This document shows positions 49,662-58,121 of a stretch of 64,000 bases of DNA, one piece after another. The DNA comes from an uncultured Bacteroidota bacterium (GTDB lineage: Bacteria > Bacteroidota > Bacteroidia > Chitinophagales > Chitinophagaceae). The position numbers and the translations under genes were made by a program. Position 1 is the first letter of the stretch, and each line of letters opens with the position of its first letter. Below the pieces are notes generated by a model. That model was not told the DNA's origin, did not search any database, and was given only the letters and a program-made list of their open reading frames with translations. The stretch lies in assembly GCA_903839875.1 (NCBI GenBank), contig CAIMDZ010000039.1, forward strand, positions 1 to 64,000, written 5' to 3'.

Positions 49662-51887
49662 TCACCTAAGCATTTTTATAAGAGTATTTACTGCTGCAAG
49701 ATTTTCAGGATAGTATATTGACTGGTACAGGTCTTCTTTTTCTTTTTGAGTAATATGAAAGTTAAGCGCGGCTGTTTTTTTCGATTCTTTCGGAACATAT
49801 TGCAGCGTAACAAACTTTAATTTACCATTCATGCAATAGGGCGCAATATCCTTTGTGTATTCATGATTGTAGGATTGCATGGCCTCCCATTTATTTTGAA
49901 TTACGAAAACAGGATCTATTGCCATATTGGTTAATGATGACTGGGTGGAGTTGGAGCTGACATCATATTCACGGGTATCCCTTATCTGAAGGAAAATTGT
50001 TTGCCTCGTATTTTTCTGCAGCCAATCGCGCATGACGAATAAGTAACGGGCAGAAATATCGGTGCCGAAATTATCGCTCAGGCCTGCATCCATAATATTC
50101 ATATCAGGCCTGCTTGGTAGTTTTACAACAGGAAGCACAAACGGAAATGTTGCGTTCATCCGGAGAGCGGTAGTCAGGCGTAGATTGTATGGATTTTGCT
50201 GATCAAAAAATGCGGCGAAATCTACTGCGTCTATAGGTGGGGTTGGTTCGCTGAGCGAGTATTCGGGTTGGGTGAGATAACCCACAGGCTGGTTAGAGAT
50301 AATAAGCTTTCTTCCATCATTAACGATAGTACCATTTATGAGCATGAGTGGAATTTCTCCCTTTGCTTCCCGTTCTTTAAAGTAGCCGATATTTTTATCA
50401 AGCAGACCGTCGGTATTTCGTATTAACTCCTGCTCCATAGCATATCCACGGTCGCGGGTATAAGAATAACCGGCCACCGTTATTCTGTTGAAAGGCGAAA
50501 CAAGGTCTACGCTGGCAAGTGAGAAGATAATAGAGTTGAGCAGGTCCTTACCAATATTTTCCTGGTATTTCCGTTCATAAGGGTTAACAATTAAGCCCTG
50601 CAGGAAGGCATCGTGAATACTGCGCCAGTAGGCCGCGCCGATCATGCCACCCGAAGCCCCGGTCAATAAAACCGTACTTTTGAAAAGACGGCCCTTAGTA
50701 GCGCTATCTATATATTGCAGGGCGCGAAAAGTCCAATAGGCAGAACGTGAGCCACCGCCGCTTACAGAGATGATTACCAGCGGGGGTAAAGAGGTATCGC
50801 CGAGGTTTTTATTTTTCCAAAGCTGAAGCCTTGCTTCTTCAAATTTTTTATGTTCCGCAAAACGCTTTGTTGTAAAAATATCATGCAAATGGATGTAATC
50901 ATAAATTGGTTTCGTCCGTTCAGCGGTATGGTAATTAAGCCCGTAAGCAATGCTCCTGAGATCGAATAGTTTGTATTTTACCATCAGCGATAACAGGATA
51001 AAGAATATTACCCATCCGAGGGCTTCCCAGCTTTTCAAAAAATATTTAAATGCCCCCACTACCCCCATTATAATAGAGAAGAATAAAAGGAAACCGGCGC
51101 CTGCGGGCACTCTTAACAAAGGCTTTTCCATAAATGCACCCATGATTAAAAGCAACATGTAGGATATGAGTGCAGCGAATATTACATTTCTATGGTGCCG
51201 TCTAAGCACTGTATTCATAACCCGTGGATGGTAAGGCTCCAGGTCGGCGCTTTTTTCAACCCGTAGTTTACCGGATATATAGGACCTGGCAGGAATTATA
51301 TCAATTTCGTAATCCAGGGAGTCGTAAGGAATAATACCCCTGATACGCGATGGGTTGGTGATCTTTGATAAAATAGTTTTAAAAAAATCGCGGCTCACCC
51401 TGAAAAAATAAATGAACGAAATAAGTATGATCACCAGCATGCCAAGGTAAAAACCGATTTGCTGCACCAGTATATCCTCAAGGCTGGAGTGCTCATCGTG
51501 CCACTGAAAATGGATGGTGACCATAGAATAAAAAATAAGAAATGCTATAGGGATGATGGAATTGTTGTAAGAATAAACAACAAAAGCATGTCTCGTGGCT
51601 CCCATATAGGGTATGCGTTTGCTGTGAATAATAAAGGTAGTGATGTGCCATGTCATGGTGAAAACGCACATGGCGCAGCCCAGCAGGAACATACTCATAA
51701 AACTGATATTGCCCAGATATTCAGGCGCCAGGAAAAGCGACGACGCCCCGAAGTGTGATGCGAAATTCCCCGTGATGGTAAGCAATAAAATAAACCAGAA
51801 CAGCAGCAGCAACTGGTACTTACGGAAATGAAGTAACAATAACTGTACCGGTAAGAAGAAGTAAATGCCGCTCAGCACCCGTTTCAT
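49662..51887 (-). CDS. Membrane-anchored patatin-like phospholipase
   Basis: 741 residues. The N-terminal 330 residues carry about six to eight membrane helices (e.g. LLLLFWFILLLTI, MSMFLLGCAMCVFTM, FAALISYMLLLIMGAF). The C-terminal part is a patatin domain: oxyanion hole SGGGSRSAYW, nucleophile elbow GASGG (Ser) at about 415-420, and the dyad Asp in IMDAGLSDNFG at about 615. Hydrolyses acyl chains from lipids; in this topology it probably works at the inner membrane. A palindrome abuts the stop codon. No obvious partners. Confidence 0.85.
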   Translation of the reverse strand: MKRVLSGIYFFLPVQLLLLHFRKYQLLLLFWFILLLTITGNFASHFGASSLFLAPEYLGNISFMSMFLLGCAMCVFTMTWHITTFIIHSKRIPYMGATRHAFVVYSYNNSIIPIAFLIFYSMVTIHFQWHDEHSSLEDILVQQIGFYLGMLVIILISFIYFFRVSRDFFKTILSKITNPSRIRGIIPYDSLDYEIDIIPARSYISGKLRVEKSADLEPYHPRVMNTVLRRHHRNVIFAALISYMLLLIMGAFMEKPLLRVPAGAGFLLFFSIIMGVVGAFKYFLKSWEALGWVIFFILLSLMVKYKLFDLRSIAYGLNYHTAERTKPIYDYIHLHDIFTTKRFAEHKKFEEARLQLWKNKNLGDTSLPPLVIISVSGGGSRSAYWTFRALQYIDSATKGRLFKSTVLLTGASGGMIGAAYWRSIHDAFLQGLIVNPYERKYQENIGKDLLNSIIFSLASVDLVSPFNRITVAGYSYTRDRGYAMEQELIRNTDGLLDKNIGYFKEREAKGEIPLMLINGTIVNDGRKLIISNQPVGYLTQPEYSLSEPTPPIDAVDFAAFFDQQNPYNLRLTTALRMNATFPFVLPVVKLPSRPDMNIMDAGLSDNFGTDISARYLFVMRDWLQKNTRQTIFLQIRDTREYDVSSNSTQSSLTNMAIDPVFVIQNKWEAMQSYNHEYTKDIAPYCMNGKLKFVTLQYVPKESKKTAALNFHITQKEKEDLYQSIYYPENLAAVNTLIKMLR

Positions 51888-52295
51888 TTGTCCAAATCTG
51901 TTTAAATGTCAAACTACATAAAATTTTTTGAATTCAGGAATAGGGATATGCTATAAAGGGAAAATTAGTGGGTGAAGCTATGAAAAATGGTGTACTTAGC
52001 TACAGTGCTACTATTAAGCATCTGTTGCCACGCTCGCTTGTACGTTCAGGGCTTCTGTCATCGTGAGCACAGTCGAACGGCTGCCCTGAGGAATCGAAGG
52101 GTCACTCCCTTCAAGGTTCAGGGTCCTATTGGGCAACCCCTTATTGCGCCAGCAAATCCTACATAACACGCAGCATAGCCAACTCCCAACTCGTTCCCTT
52201 TTTTCAAGGGAAGGTGCCGAAGGCGGAAGGGTCAAAGAGGGGTGGCCTTTAGGAAGAGGTGATTTTTTTATTAAATTCGAGAAAAAATACGTCCC
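51888..52295. repeat. Intergenic region with dispersed repeats
   Basis: 408 bp. 52024-52180 repeats blocks of 25326-25420 (GTTGCCACGCTCGCTTGTAC, CCCCTTATTGCGCCAGCAAA, AACACGCAGCA). Between them lies a CACAGTCGAACGGCTGCCCT ... AATCGAAGGGTCACTCCC insert not present in the 25-kb copy. Frames that read as TEALNVQASVATDA come from this repeat and are not credited as genes. Confidence 0.65.
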
Positions 52296-52667
52296 ATGGA
52301 ACCTAAAAAAATCCATTCGCTCCCTACACTCAAAGAAAAACGCACCACCCTCCGAAAAACCCTTACCCCTGCTGAAGCCCGCCTATGGAGTGAATTGAAA
52401 AACAGCCAACACCAAAACCGCAAATTTATCAGGCAGCACAGTATAGAAAAATATATTGTTGACTTCTATTGCCCCGGTGAAAAATTGATAGTTGAACTCG
52501 ATGGCCAGGTCCATTTTAATGATGAAGCCTTCGAGTACGATACTCGGAGAACCAAACGGCTAAATGAACTTGGTTTTAAGGTAATCAGGTTTGAAAATAA
52601 GTTCGTCTTTCAGCAACTCGAATGGGTGCTATCCGAAATTGCCTCCCATTTTAAAAATGAAACGTAA
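52296..52667 (+). CDS. DUF559 endonuclease-domain protein
   Basis: 123 residues. Landmarks of the DUF559 (Vsr-like/PD-(D/E)XK) family: LRKTLTPAEARLWSELKN, FIRQHSIEKYIVDFYCPGEKLIVELDGQVH (in part; the VDFYC and VELDG acidic residues form the catalytic site) and DTRRTKRLNELGFKVIRFEN. Role unknown, probably DNA repair or defence. It sits in an accessory patch of nuclease-type genes and is flanked by dispersed repeats (a CCCCCTTCGGGTACTCCTCC element follows its stop). Confidence 0.85.
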   Translation: MEPKKIHSLPTLKEKRTTLRKTLTPAEARLWSELKNSQHQNRKFIRQHSIEKYIVDFYCPGEKLIVELDGQVHFNDEAFEYDTRRTKRLNELGFKVIRFENKFVFQQLEWVLSEIASHFKNET

Positions 52668-52954
52668 CCACCTCCCCCTTCGGGTACTCCTCCTTGAAAA
52701 AAGGAGGAGAGTTTTACTTATTATCCCACAAAACTATTTCCCGAAGGGAAAAAAACTCCCCTCTTGCCAAAGATGGGACAGATTTATGAGGCGACTGCCG
52801 AATAAATCAGGGGTGATAAATGCTCACGCAGGTAAAAGAAGATCGGCCGGAACAAGGTCCCGCTCCTTCTGCTGGAGGCCGCGGTGATTTCAGGTGACAT
52901 CTTCTCTCACTTCCACATTTATTTCCCTACCTTCACTTACTCTATGATATAATA

Positions 52955-53395
52955 GTGGAAGCAATCCGGAAATACATACAAAAATTTGCAAAACTTCATG
53001 TGAGCCGGTCAAACGGAATTGCTCCGCACAAACCAATTCTGTTGCTTTCCATCATTCGCTTAATTGACCAAAACGAGATCAGGGAAAATAAAATTTACAT
53101 CACCCCACAATTGGTTGCATGTTTCAAAGAGGTATGGCATTCTTTGGTTACAACTGAAAGATTCACCGCTAATTTCTCACTTCCGTTTTTCCACCTCAAA
53201 ACCGGTAAATTCTGGCACCTGCAAACATATCCCGGAGCCGAAATATTTGTAACGTCCTCTGGCTCCATCAGGAGCTTCGCAGCATTAAAGAATGCGGTTG
53301 CCTATGCCTGTTTCGATGCTGATTTATTTGATCTCCTGTGCAACAATATGAATCGCGCCTTTCTTCAAAAAGTTCTAGTGAGGATGCAAGGGTGA
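52955..53395 (+). pseudogene. HNH endonuclease N-terminal domain, catalytic part missing
   Basis: 146 residues if started from the GTG at 52955; no ATG precedes the conserved part. RSNGIAPHKPILLLSIIRLI, IYITPQLVACFKEVW, FSLPFFHLKTGKFWHL and the ALKNAVAYACFDADLFDLL segment match the N-terminal part of a restriction-type HNH endonuclease family that is normally about 280-300 residues long. The chain ends at LVRMQG, before the HNH zinc/catalytic region, and no HNH is found in the following bases. Read as a truncated remnant. Confidence 0.68.
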
Positions 53396-53415
53396 AATTA
53401 TTAAAACTTTATCCG

Positions 53416-53670
53416 TCAATTCATGCGTGACATGACACTAGTTCTAACCCCTATCTGCTGAGACAGCCAGTTATTTTCGTCTGGGGCCAATTTATTCTCT
53501 CGGTAAACAATTCTAATATCTTTCTTTTGAAGATTCAATGCCTGAATATGTTCTTTGATCCGATTACAAAATTGCAAGTATGGACTTATGAGGATTAGCC
53601 TGTCTTTTGTATTTTTAATGAGTTCTTCTAAGTGATAAGAAATCATGGAAGTATTTAGAAATTTTGCCAT
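53416..53670 (-). pseudogene. N-terminal fragment of a PLD-like protein
   Basis: 84 residues. ISYHLEELIKNTKDRLILISPYLQ and the IRIVYRENKLAPDENNWL stretch resemble the start of a family of phospholipase D-like nuclease/restriction proteins that contain HKD motifs further on. The fragment stops with no HKD motif. It converges with the truncated HNH gene 20 bp away, so both breakpoints lie close together. A remnant of a larger defence-type locus is likely. Confidence 0.62.
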
Positions 53671-55195
53671 TATGGTAGATTAATTTTTAGTTTTTTTATT
53701 GAAATGCAATATAGAGAAAAGAAACCCGGATGGCAATTAAATTTAATTATTGTCCCTATCAAAATAAAAATGTGAAACGCTCTTTTTAGCCCATGCCCGA
53801 TCTTCGTATTTTCCCGAGAAATCTCTCACTCTTCCAAGCGTCGCGCTTGGTTCTATAATTTGCAAACGTGTCCCTTGCTATAAATAACTCACCGCGAATA
53901 GGTTGCACCACCTAACGGGGCGCATGAAAAGGGGGTAATCGTGGGGCTACACACTTTTCACCCACTACCGGGGTGATGACATGTTATTTTCTGTTAAACA
54001 CATTCAGCGAAATCCATTAATCAGTTTAATCAGCGGTTCAGAAATTATATAATACCACCCACTCCCATCCTATCATAAAACTTTCTCATCGCACTCAGCT
54101 TGTATTTTACAAATAATTATCCACAAAATTTGGAAATGTCAATTATTATTCCTACATTTGTCGTTATTTTTTGGAGAATTGTATAAATTTTGAACAGTGT
54201 AAGAGCAGTCTTGGATGTCTCGCTGGCATTCATGGGCGTGAAATAGAAGTAGGGAATGTTTTATAATATATAACACAACTTCCGGATGATCTTCCGCTTC
54301 CAAAAGAAACCGGAAGAATTCCCGCAGTATCCAGAAACATAAATACTTGAAAATCAAACAAATTGTAAAATCCAGATGTTTTATCCCAATCCCGCAATTA
54401 TTAAAAACCTATTACAGTTATGAATAACTAAATACAATATTTAAATAAAGAAAACGTTTGGTGAAACTATGCCGTCGAAGATTTATTCTCTTGTGAAGTC
54501 CCGGCACAAGGTCCCGCTTTTTTAACGTGATGAATTTATTACATACATAACACAACTTCCGGTCCCCGACTGACTTCCGGAAAAAACCGGAAGTAACCGG
54601 AAATATAACTGATTGAAAATCAATAAATGTATTAACAAACACACAATTTTTTACCTCCCGCAGTTTTTACCTAACCACTGCAATTATGAATTATAAATAA
54701 AAAATTTCTGCAGAACTGTTCAATTTCTCAACAACATTAGCGATGCAGAAAAATACCCGGCATTACAGCAGCAAAAACTTATCTGCATCATTCAGAAACG
54801 GTAGTTTGGTGCGGTTTTGGATTTTTATGACAGATTTTGGGGTCGTATTATAATTTCTATACACGATTTAGGATTACAAGATAGGCAGGATTATGGACAC
54901 ACTGCAAAAAGATCCACCATGTGCACAACATAAATTTTTTCAGATCAAGTTTGAAAGTGATGCATTTGTATATTATTTGTATTTTGCTCTGTAATTTTGC
55001 CTGAGGAGATCCAGATATTTGAAAATGCAATTGGGGTATCAGACATTAATGAAAACAAATTCCGAGACACTGTCTCGGATATTTGAAAATGCAAAGTGTT
55101 TGAGGAAAAAATTAGCAAGTAGGATCTAGATATTAATGAAAACAAATTACGATACACTGTCTCGTAATTCTTAAAACTTAATATAAAGCAACAAA
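53671..55195. repeat. Gene-free composite repeat region C
   Basis: 1.5 kb without a credible gene. Module E1 (53830-54035) as in region A. Module E2 (54117-54175, starting with TTATCCACA) as in region B. Two E3 modules (about 54260-54445 and 54540-54700). Then the left direct repeat of the DUF1016 islet (54733-54813) and two palindromes, CCGAGACACTGTCTCGG at 55062-55078 and an ACGAtACA/TGTCTCGT dyad at 55146-55168, both preceded by ATTAATGAAAACAAATT. Confidence 0.75.
54733..54813. repeat. Left direct repeat of the DUF1016 islet
   Basis: CAACATTAGCGATGCAGAAA at its left end and a 49-bp segment (54765-54813) that is identical to 56341-56389. It reproduces the last 49 bp of the omega-amidase coding strand and part of its 3' flank. 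Confidence 0.88.
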
Positions 55196-56191
55196 ATGCA
55201 AATACTATCCGATATACAACAGATACTAAGGCAGGCACAGCAAATGGTGGTGCGCCACATAAATAAGGCTATGCTGGAAGGATACTGGCAAGTGGGAAGG
55301 CGTATAGTGGAAGAGGAACAGCAGGGGGAAAGTAGGGCTGAGTATGGTAAGGGACTGATAATAAGCCTCTCAGCTGCGTTGCAAAAGGAGTTTGGCAAAG
55401 GGTTTTCTGAAAGGAACATAGAGCAAATGCGTTTATTTTATCTGGAATACCCAATTCCGCAGACAGTGTCTGCGGTTTTCCAAATTCCCGATTTTCAATT
55501 AAGCTGGTCGCACTACCAGATGCTGATGCGGCTGGATGATAAAAATGAACGTGCATTTTACGAAATAGAAGCCGCCAAAAATAACTGGAGCCTGCGGGAG
55601 CTGAAACGGCAGTTTGACAGCGCGCTGTATATGCGGCTGGCACTGAGCAAGGATAAAGAGGGCATAAAAGCACTGGCCGAAAAAGGACAAATAATAGAAA
55701 CGGCAAAGGATGCAGTAAAGGACCCGTACATATTGGAGTTTTTAAACCTGACGGAGCATTACAGGTATTCGGAGAGCGACCTGGAGCATGAACTGATTGA
55801 CAAACTGGAACATTTTCTGCTGGAGCTGGGAACGGGTTTTGCATTTGTAGCGCGGCAAAAACGGATAACAATTGATGAGGAACACTACCATATAGACCTG
55901 GTTTTTTATAACCGGCTGCTTCGCTGCTTTGTGCTGCTGGACCTGAAAATAGGTAAACTAAGACACCAGGACATAGGGCAAATGCAGATGTATGTAAACT
56001 ACTATGACCGCCATGTAAAAACGGCCGATGAACATAAGACGATAGGCATTATACTGTGCAGGGACAAAAGTGAAACCCTTGTAGAAATAACACTGCCACA
56101 AGATAATGACCAGATATTTGCGAGCAGGTATCAGACCCTGTTGCCAAGCAAGGAAGATTTGAAGAAATTGCTGGCGTCCAAAAACACGTAG
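55196..56191 (+). CDS. DUF1016/YhcG-type PD-(D/E)XK nuclease-domain protein
   Basis: 331 residues. N-terminal DUF1016_N helical domain (WQVGRRIVEEEQQGESRAEYG, in part; LSAALQKEFGKGFSERNIEQMR) and C-terminal PD-(D/E)XK nuclease-like domain (HYHIDLVFYN, CFVLLDLKIGKL with the D-x-K signature; QMQMYVNYYDRHVK). Family members are mobile and linked to defence islands, but the substrate is unknown. A 19-bp palindrome (55457-55475) inside the coding region encodes PQTVSA. The gene lies between two direct repeats (54733 and 56308), so it is an islet inserted at the 3' end of the amidase gene. Confidence 0.85.
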   Translation: MQILSDIQQILRQAQQMVVRHINKAMLEGYWQVGRRIVEEEQQGESRAEYGKGLIISLSAALQKEFGKGFSERNIEQMRLFYLEYPIPQTVSAVFQIPDFQLSWSHYQMLMRLDDKNERAFYEIEAAKNNWSLRELKRQFDSALYMRLALSKDKEGIKALAEKGQIIETAKDAVKDPYILEFLNLTEHYRYSESDLEHELIDKLEHFLLELGTGFAFVARQKRITIDEEHYHIDLVFYNRLLRCFVLLDLKIGKLRHQDIGQMQMYVNYYDRHVKTADEHKTIGIILCRDKSETLVEITLPQDNDQIFASRYQTLLPSKEDLKKLLASKNT

Positions 56192-56307
56192 AGGGTGAGA
56201 TATGTCCAGCAGCTTTTACTTTTTTGGGAAGACTGCGGTAAAAGATGCCTTTGAGTTAATATTCTTTATTAATCAAAGTCAAGCGAAATCTGACTATTGT
56301 TTGATGC

Positions 56308-56389
56308 AACATTAGCGATGCAGAAATATTCCGGGCCATCACAGCAGCAAAAACTTATCTGCATCATTCAGAAACGGTAGTTTGGTGCG
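56308..56389. repeat. Right direct repeat of the DUF1016 islet
   Basis: Contains the 3' end (last 51 bp including the stop at 56339-56341) of the amidase gene. 49 bp (56341-56389) are identical to 54765-54813, and the 5' flank (CAACATTAGCGATGCAGAAA) also matches with small changes. Confidence 0.88.
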
Positions 56390-57121
56390 TGTTTTCCGGA
56401 GGTGTTCTTTGTCGAGGGTTATTGTATGGCAGGCAACTGTAACGGCCTGTTGCCAGATGGTTTCGCCGAGGGGGCCGAAGACGCTGCTTTCGCCTACATA
56501 ATTAAACCCCTTGCCGTCTGTGCCTACGCGGTTTACACCCACCACGTAACATTGGTTCTCAATGGCGCGGGCCTGGAGGAGGGTTTTCCAGGCAAGGCTG
56601 CGGGGTTCGGGCCAGTTGGCTACGTAGAGCAGCACATCGTATTCATCGCCCTGGCTCCGGGCCCAAACGGGAAAGCGGAGGTCGTAACATACCAGCAGGT
56701 TGATGCGCCAGCCGTTAACGCTGACGATCAGGCGTTTTTCGCCGCGGGTATAGTGCTTTTCTTCATCGGCATAGGCAAAGAGGTGGCGCTTGTCGTAAAA
56801 ACCAATGTGGCCGTCGGGCTGCACCCAGAGCATGCGGTTGAAGTATTTGCCTTCTTCTTCTATGATTAGGCTGCCGGTGAGAATGCAGCGGTGTCTGACC
56901 GCCATATCAGCCATCCATTTTACAGAAGTTCCATCCATAGGTTCGGCCAGCCTTTCGGGCGCCATGCTGAAACCGGTGCTGAACATTTCGGGGAGGGCTA
57001 CTACCCTTTTGGGACCGGTAATGCCTGCCAGCATCTTTTCGTATTGCTGCAGATTGGCTGTTTTATCCTCCCATACTATATCTGGCTGAATTATCGTTAT
57101 ATGCAATTGTTCGTTGGGCAT
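56339..57121 (-). CDS. Nitrilase-superfamily omega-amidase (Nit2/YafV-like)
   Basis: 260 residues. Catalytic triad of the nitrilase fold: Glu45 (ALPEMFSTGF), Lys111 (FYDKRHLF) and Cys145 (LLVCYDLRFP). YafV-type enzymes hydrolyse alpha-ketoglutaramate and alpha-ketosuccinamate, completing salvage of methionine-linked transaminations. The C-terminus (RTKLPFLNDADKFLLL) is encoded inside the direct repeat at 56308-56389, so its last residues are a duplicated site. No membrane segment; cytoplasmic. Confidence 0.9.
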   Translation of the reverse strand: MPNEQLHITIIQPDIVWEDKTANLQQYEKMLAGITGPKRVVALPEMFSTGFSMAPERLAEPMDGTSVKWMADMAVRHRCILTGSLIIEEEGKYFNRMLWVQPDGHIGFYDKRHLFAYADEEKHYTRGEKRLIVSVNGWRINLLVCYDLRFPVWARSQGDEYDVLLYVANWPEPRSLAWKTLLQARAIENQCYVVGVNRVGTDGKGFNYVGESSVFGPLGETIWQQAVTVACHTITLDKEHLRKTRTKLPFLNDADKFLLL

Positions 57122-57235
57122 AACTTAGACCTAAAATTAAATTAAATTTGCAGCAAATATTGCTTTTCGTAACTGTAATGCTTTTTTAACAACACTATAC
57201 GAACCTTTTTCTGCATATTTGACCTTTGAATAGAC

Positions 57236-57952
57236 ATGAGAATTACATTTTTTTTGTTTTTACTGCTTTTACCCGTTATCGCTTTTTGCGGCGATAAGAA
57301 GAAACCCAAGCCAATGCCAGTGAGCAGGTGGCGGGAGATAAAGCGGATGAAACCAGACTCGACGGTTGTTTCTTTTGCCGATACCCTGTTTATTACGTTC
57401 AGAGCCAGGGATTCATTTCAATACCATAATAAAAACGGATTTATTTATAATGGCGGGTATACCATTAATGAAGATAGCCTGCTGGACTTTGGTACCGCCC
57501 GCTATACTATAGTAGTAAGAAAACCAGCCAGCCTGGTACTGATGAATGATCAGGGTATTTATCATTTAGCCAGGGACTCTTCTGATACGGTAAAAATCAT
57601 TGTTCTTCAAAAAGATGAAAAGATACTGCCGGTAACCGACATAGACCAGCTGATAGGGCGATGGACGGTGTATAAGCGCCAGTCGAAAGATACAGGAGGC
57701 GGGCAGATAGATAATTCAGTAAACATAAGATCGGCAATGATTACCGGGGCATCTACAGATGGCAAGTTGGGATATATTTTTAGCGGCACAGATGGCAGTA
57801 AACCATCATGGTACATAAAGAGCCTGGGACCGGAGCAAACCCTGGATTGCTTTGGTAAAAATCATCGGGTTATTAAAATAATAAAATGCCAGAAGGGAGA
57901 AATGATACTGGAGGATGAAGGTATTAAATACTACTTTAAGCAGTTTAAATAG
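57236..57952 (+). CDS. Secreted protein of unknown function
   Basis: 238 residues. Signal peptide MRITFFLFLLLLPVIAFC. Two parts: a beta-rich N-terminal half (VVSFADTLFITFRARDSFQYH, YTIVVRKPASLVLMN), and a C-terminal region beginning DIDQLIGRWTVYKRQSK that resembles a lipocalin-like beta-barrel start (IGRWTVYK) and ends in EDEGIKYYFKQFK. The lipocalin resemblance is weak. Alone on its strand between the amidase and a convergent transferase. Confidence 0.6.
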   Translation: MRITFFLFLLLLPVIAFCGDKKKPKPMPVSRWREIKRMKPDSTVVSFADTLFITFRARDSFQYHNKNGFIYNGGYTINEDSLLDFGTARYTIVVRKPASLVLMNDQGIYHLARDSSDTVKIIVLQKDEKILPVTDIDQLIGRWTVYKRQSKDTGGGQIDNSVNIRSAMITGASTDGKLGYIFSGTDGSKPSWYIKSLGPEQTLDCFGKNHRVIKIIKCQKGEMILEDEGIKYYFKQFK

Positions 57953-58057
57953 GGTAGTTGGGAATTTCCGGCGATGGTAGAGACGCAATGGATTGGGTCT
58001 GCTTACTTTTTTTTTGTAATTGATTGAAAATGATATAGTTGTAGCGCTTTCATAAAA

Positions 58058-58099
58058 TTACTCAATATACTGAGTAATTTTACTCAATACACTGAGTAA
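58058..58099. repeat. Two identical-core palindromes, 22 bp apart, between convergent genes
   Basis: TTACTCA-ATATAC-TGAGTAA at 58058-58077 and TTACTCA-ATACAC-TGAGTAA at 58080-58099. Both stems are perfect 7-bp inverted repeats with 6-bp spacers; start-to-start spacing is 22 bp. They fall between the stops of the 57236 and 58122 genes. Confidence 0.85.
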
Positions 58100-58121
58100 A
58101 TCAATTAATTTGCTTAGAATC

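Noticed and set aside
52014..52316. 100-residue leftward frame ending in SVATDA
   Set aside because: A product of the dispersed repeat that is also at 25.3 kb.
54945..55238. 97-residue leftward frame
   Set aside because: Composed of the two GACACTGTC palindrome repeats upstream of the DUF1016 gene.
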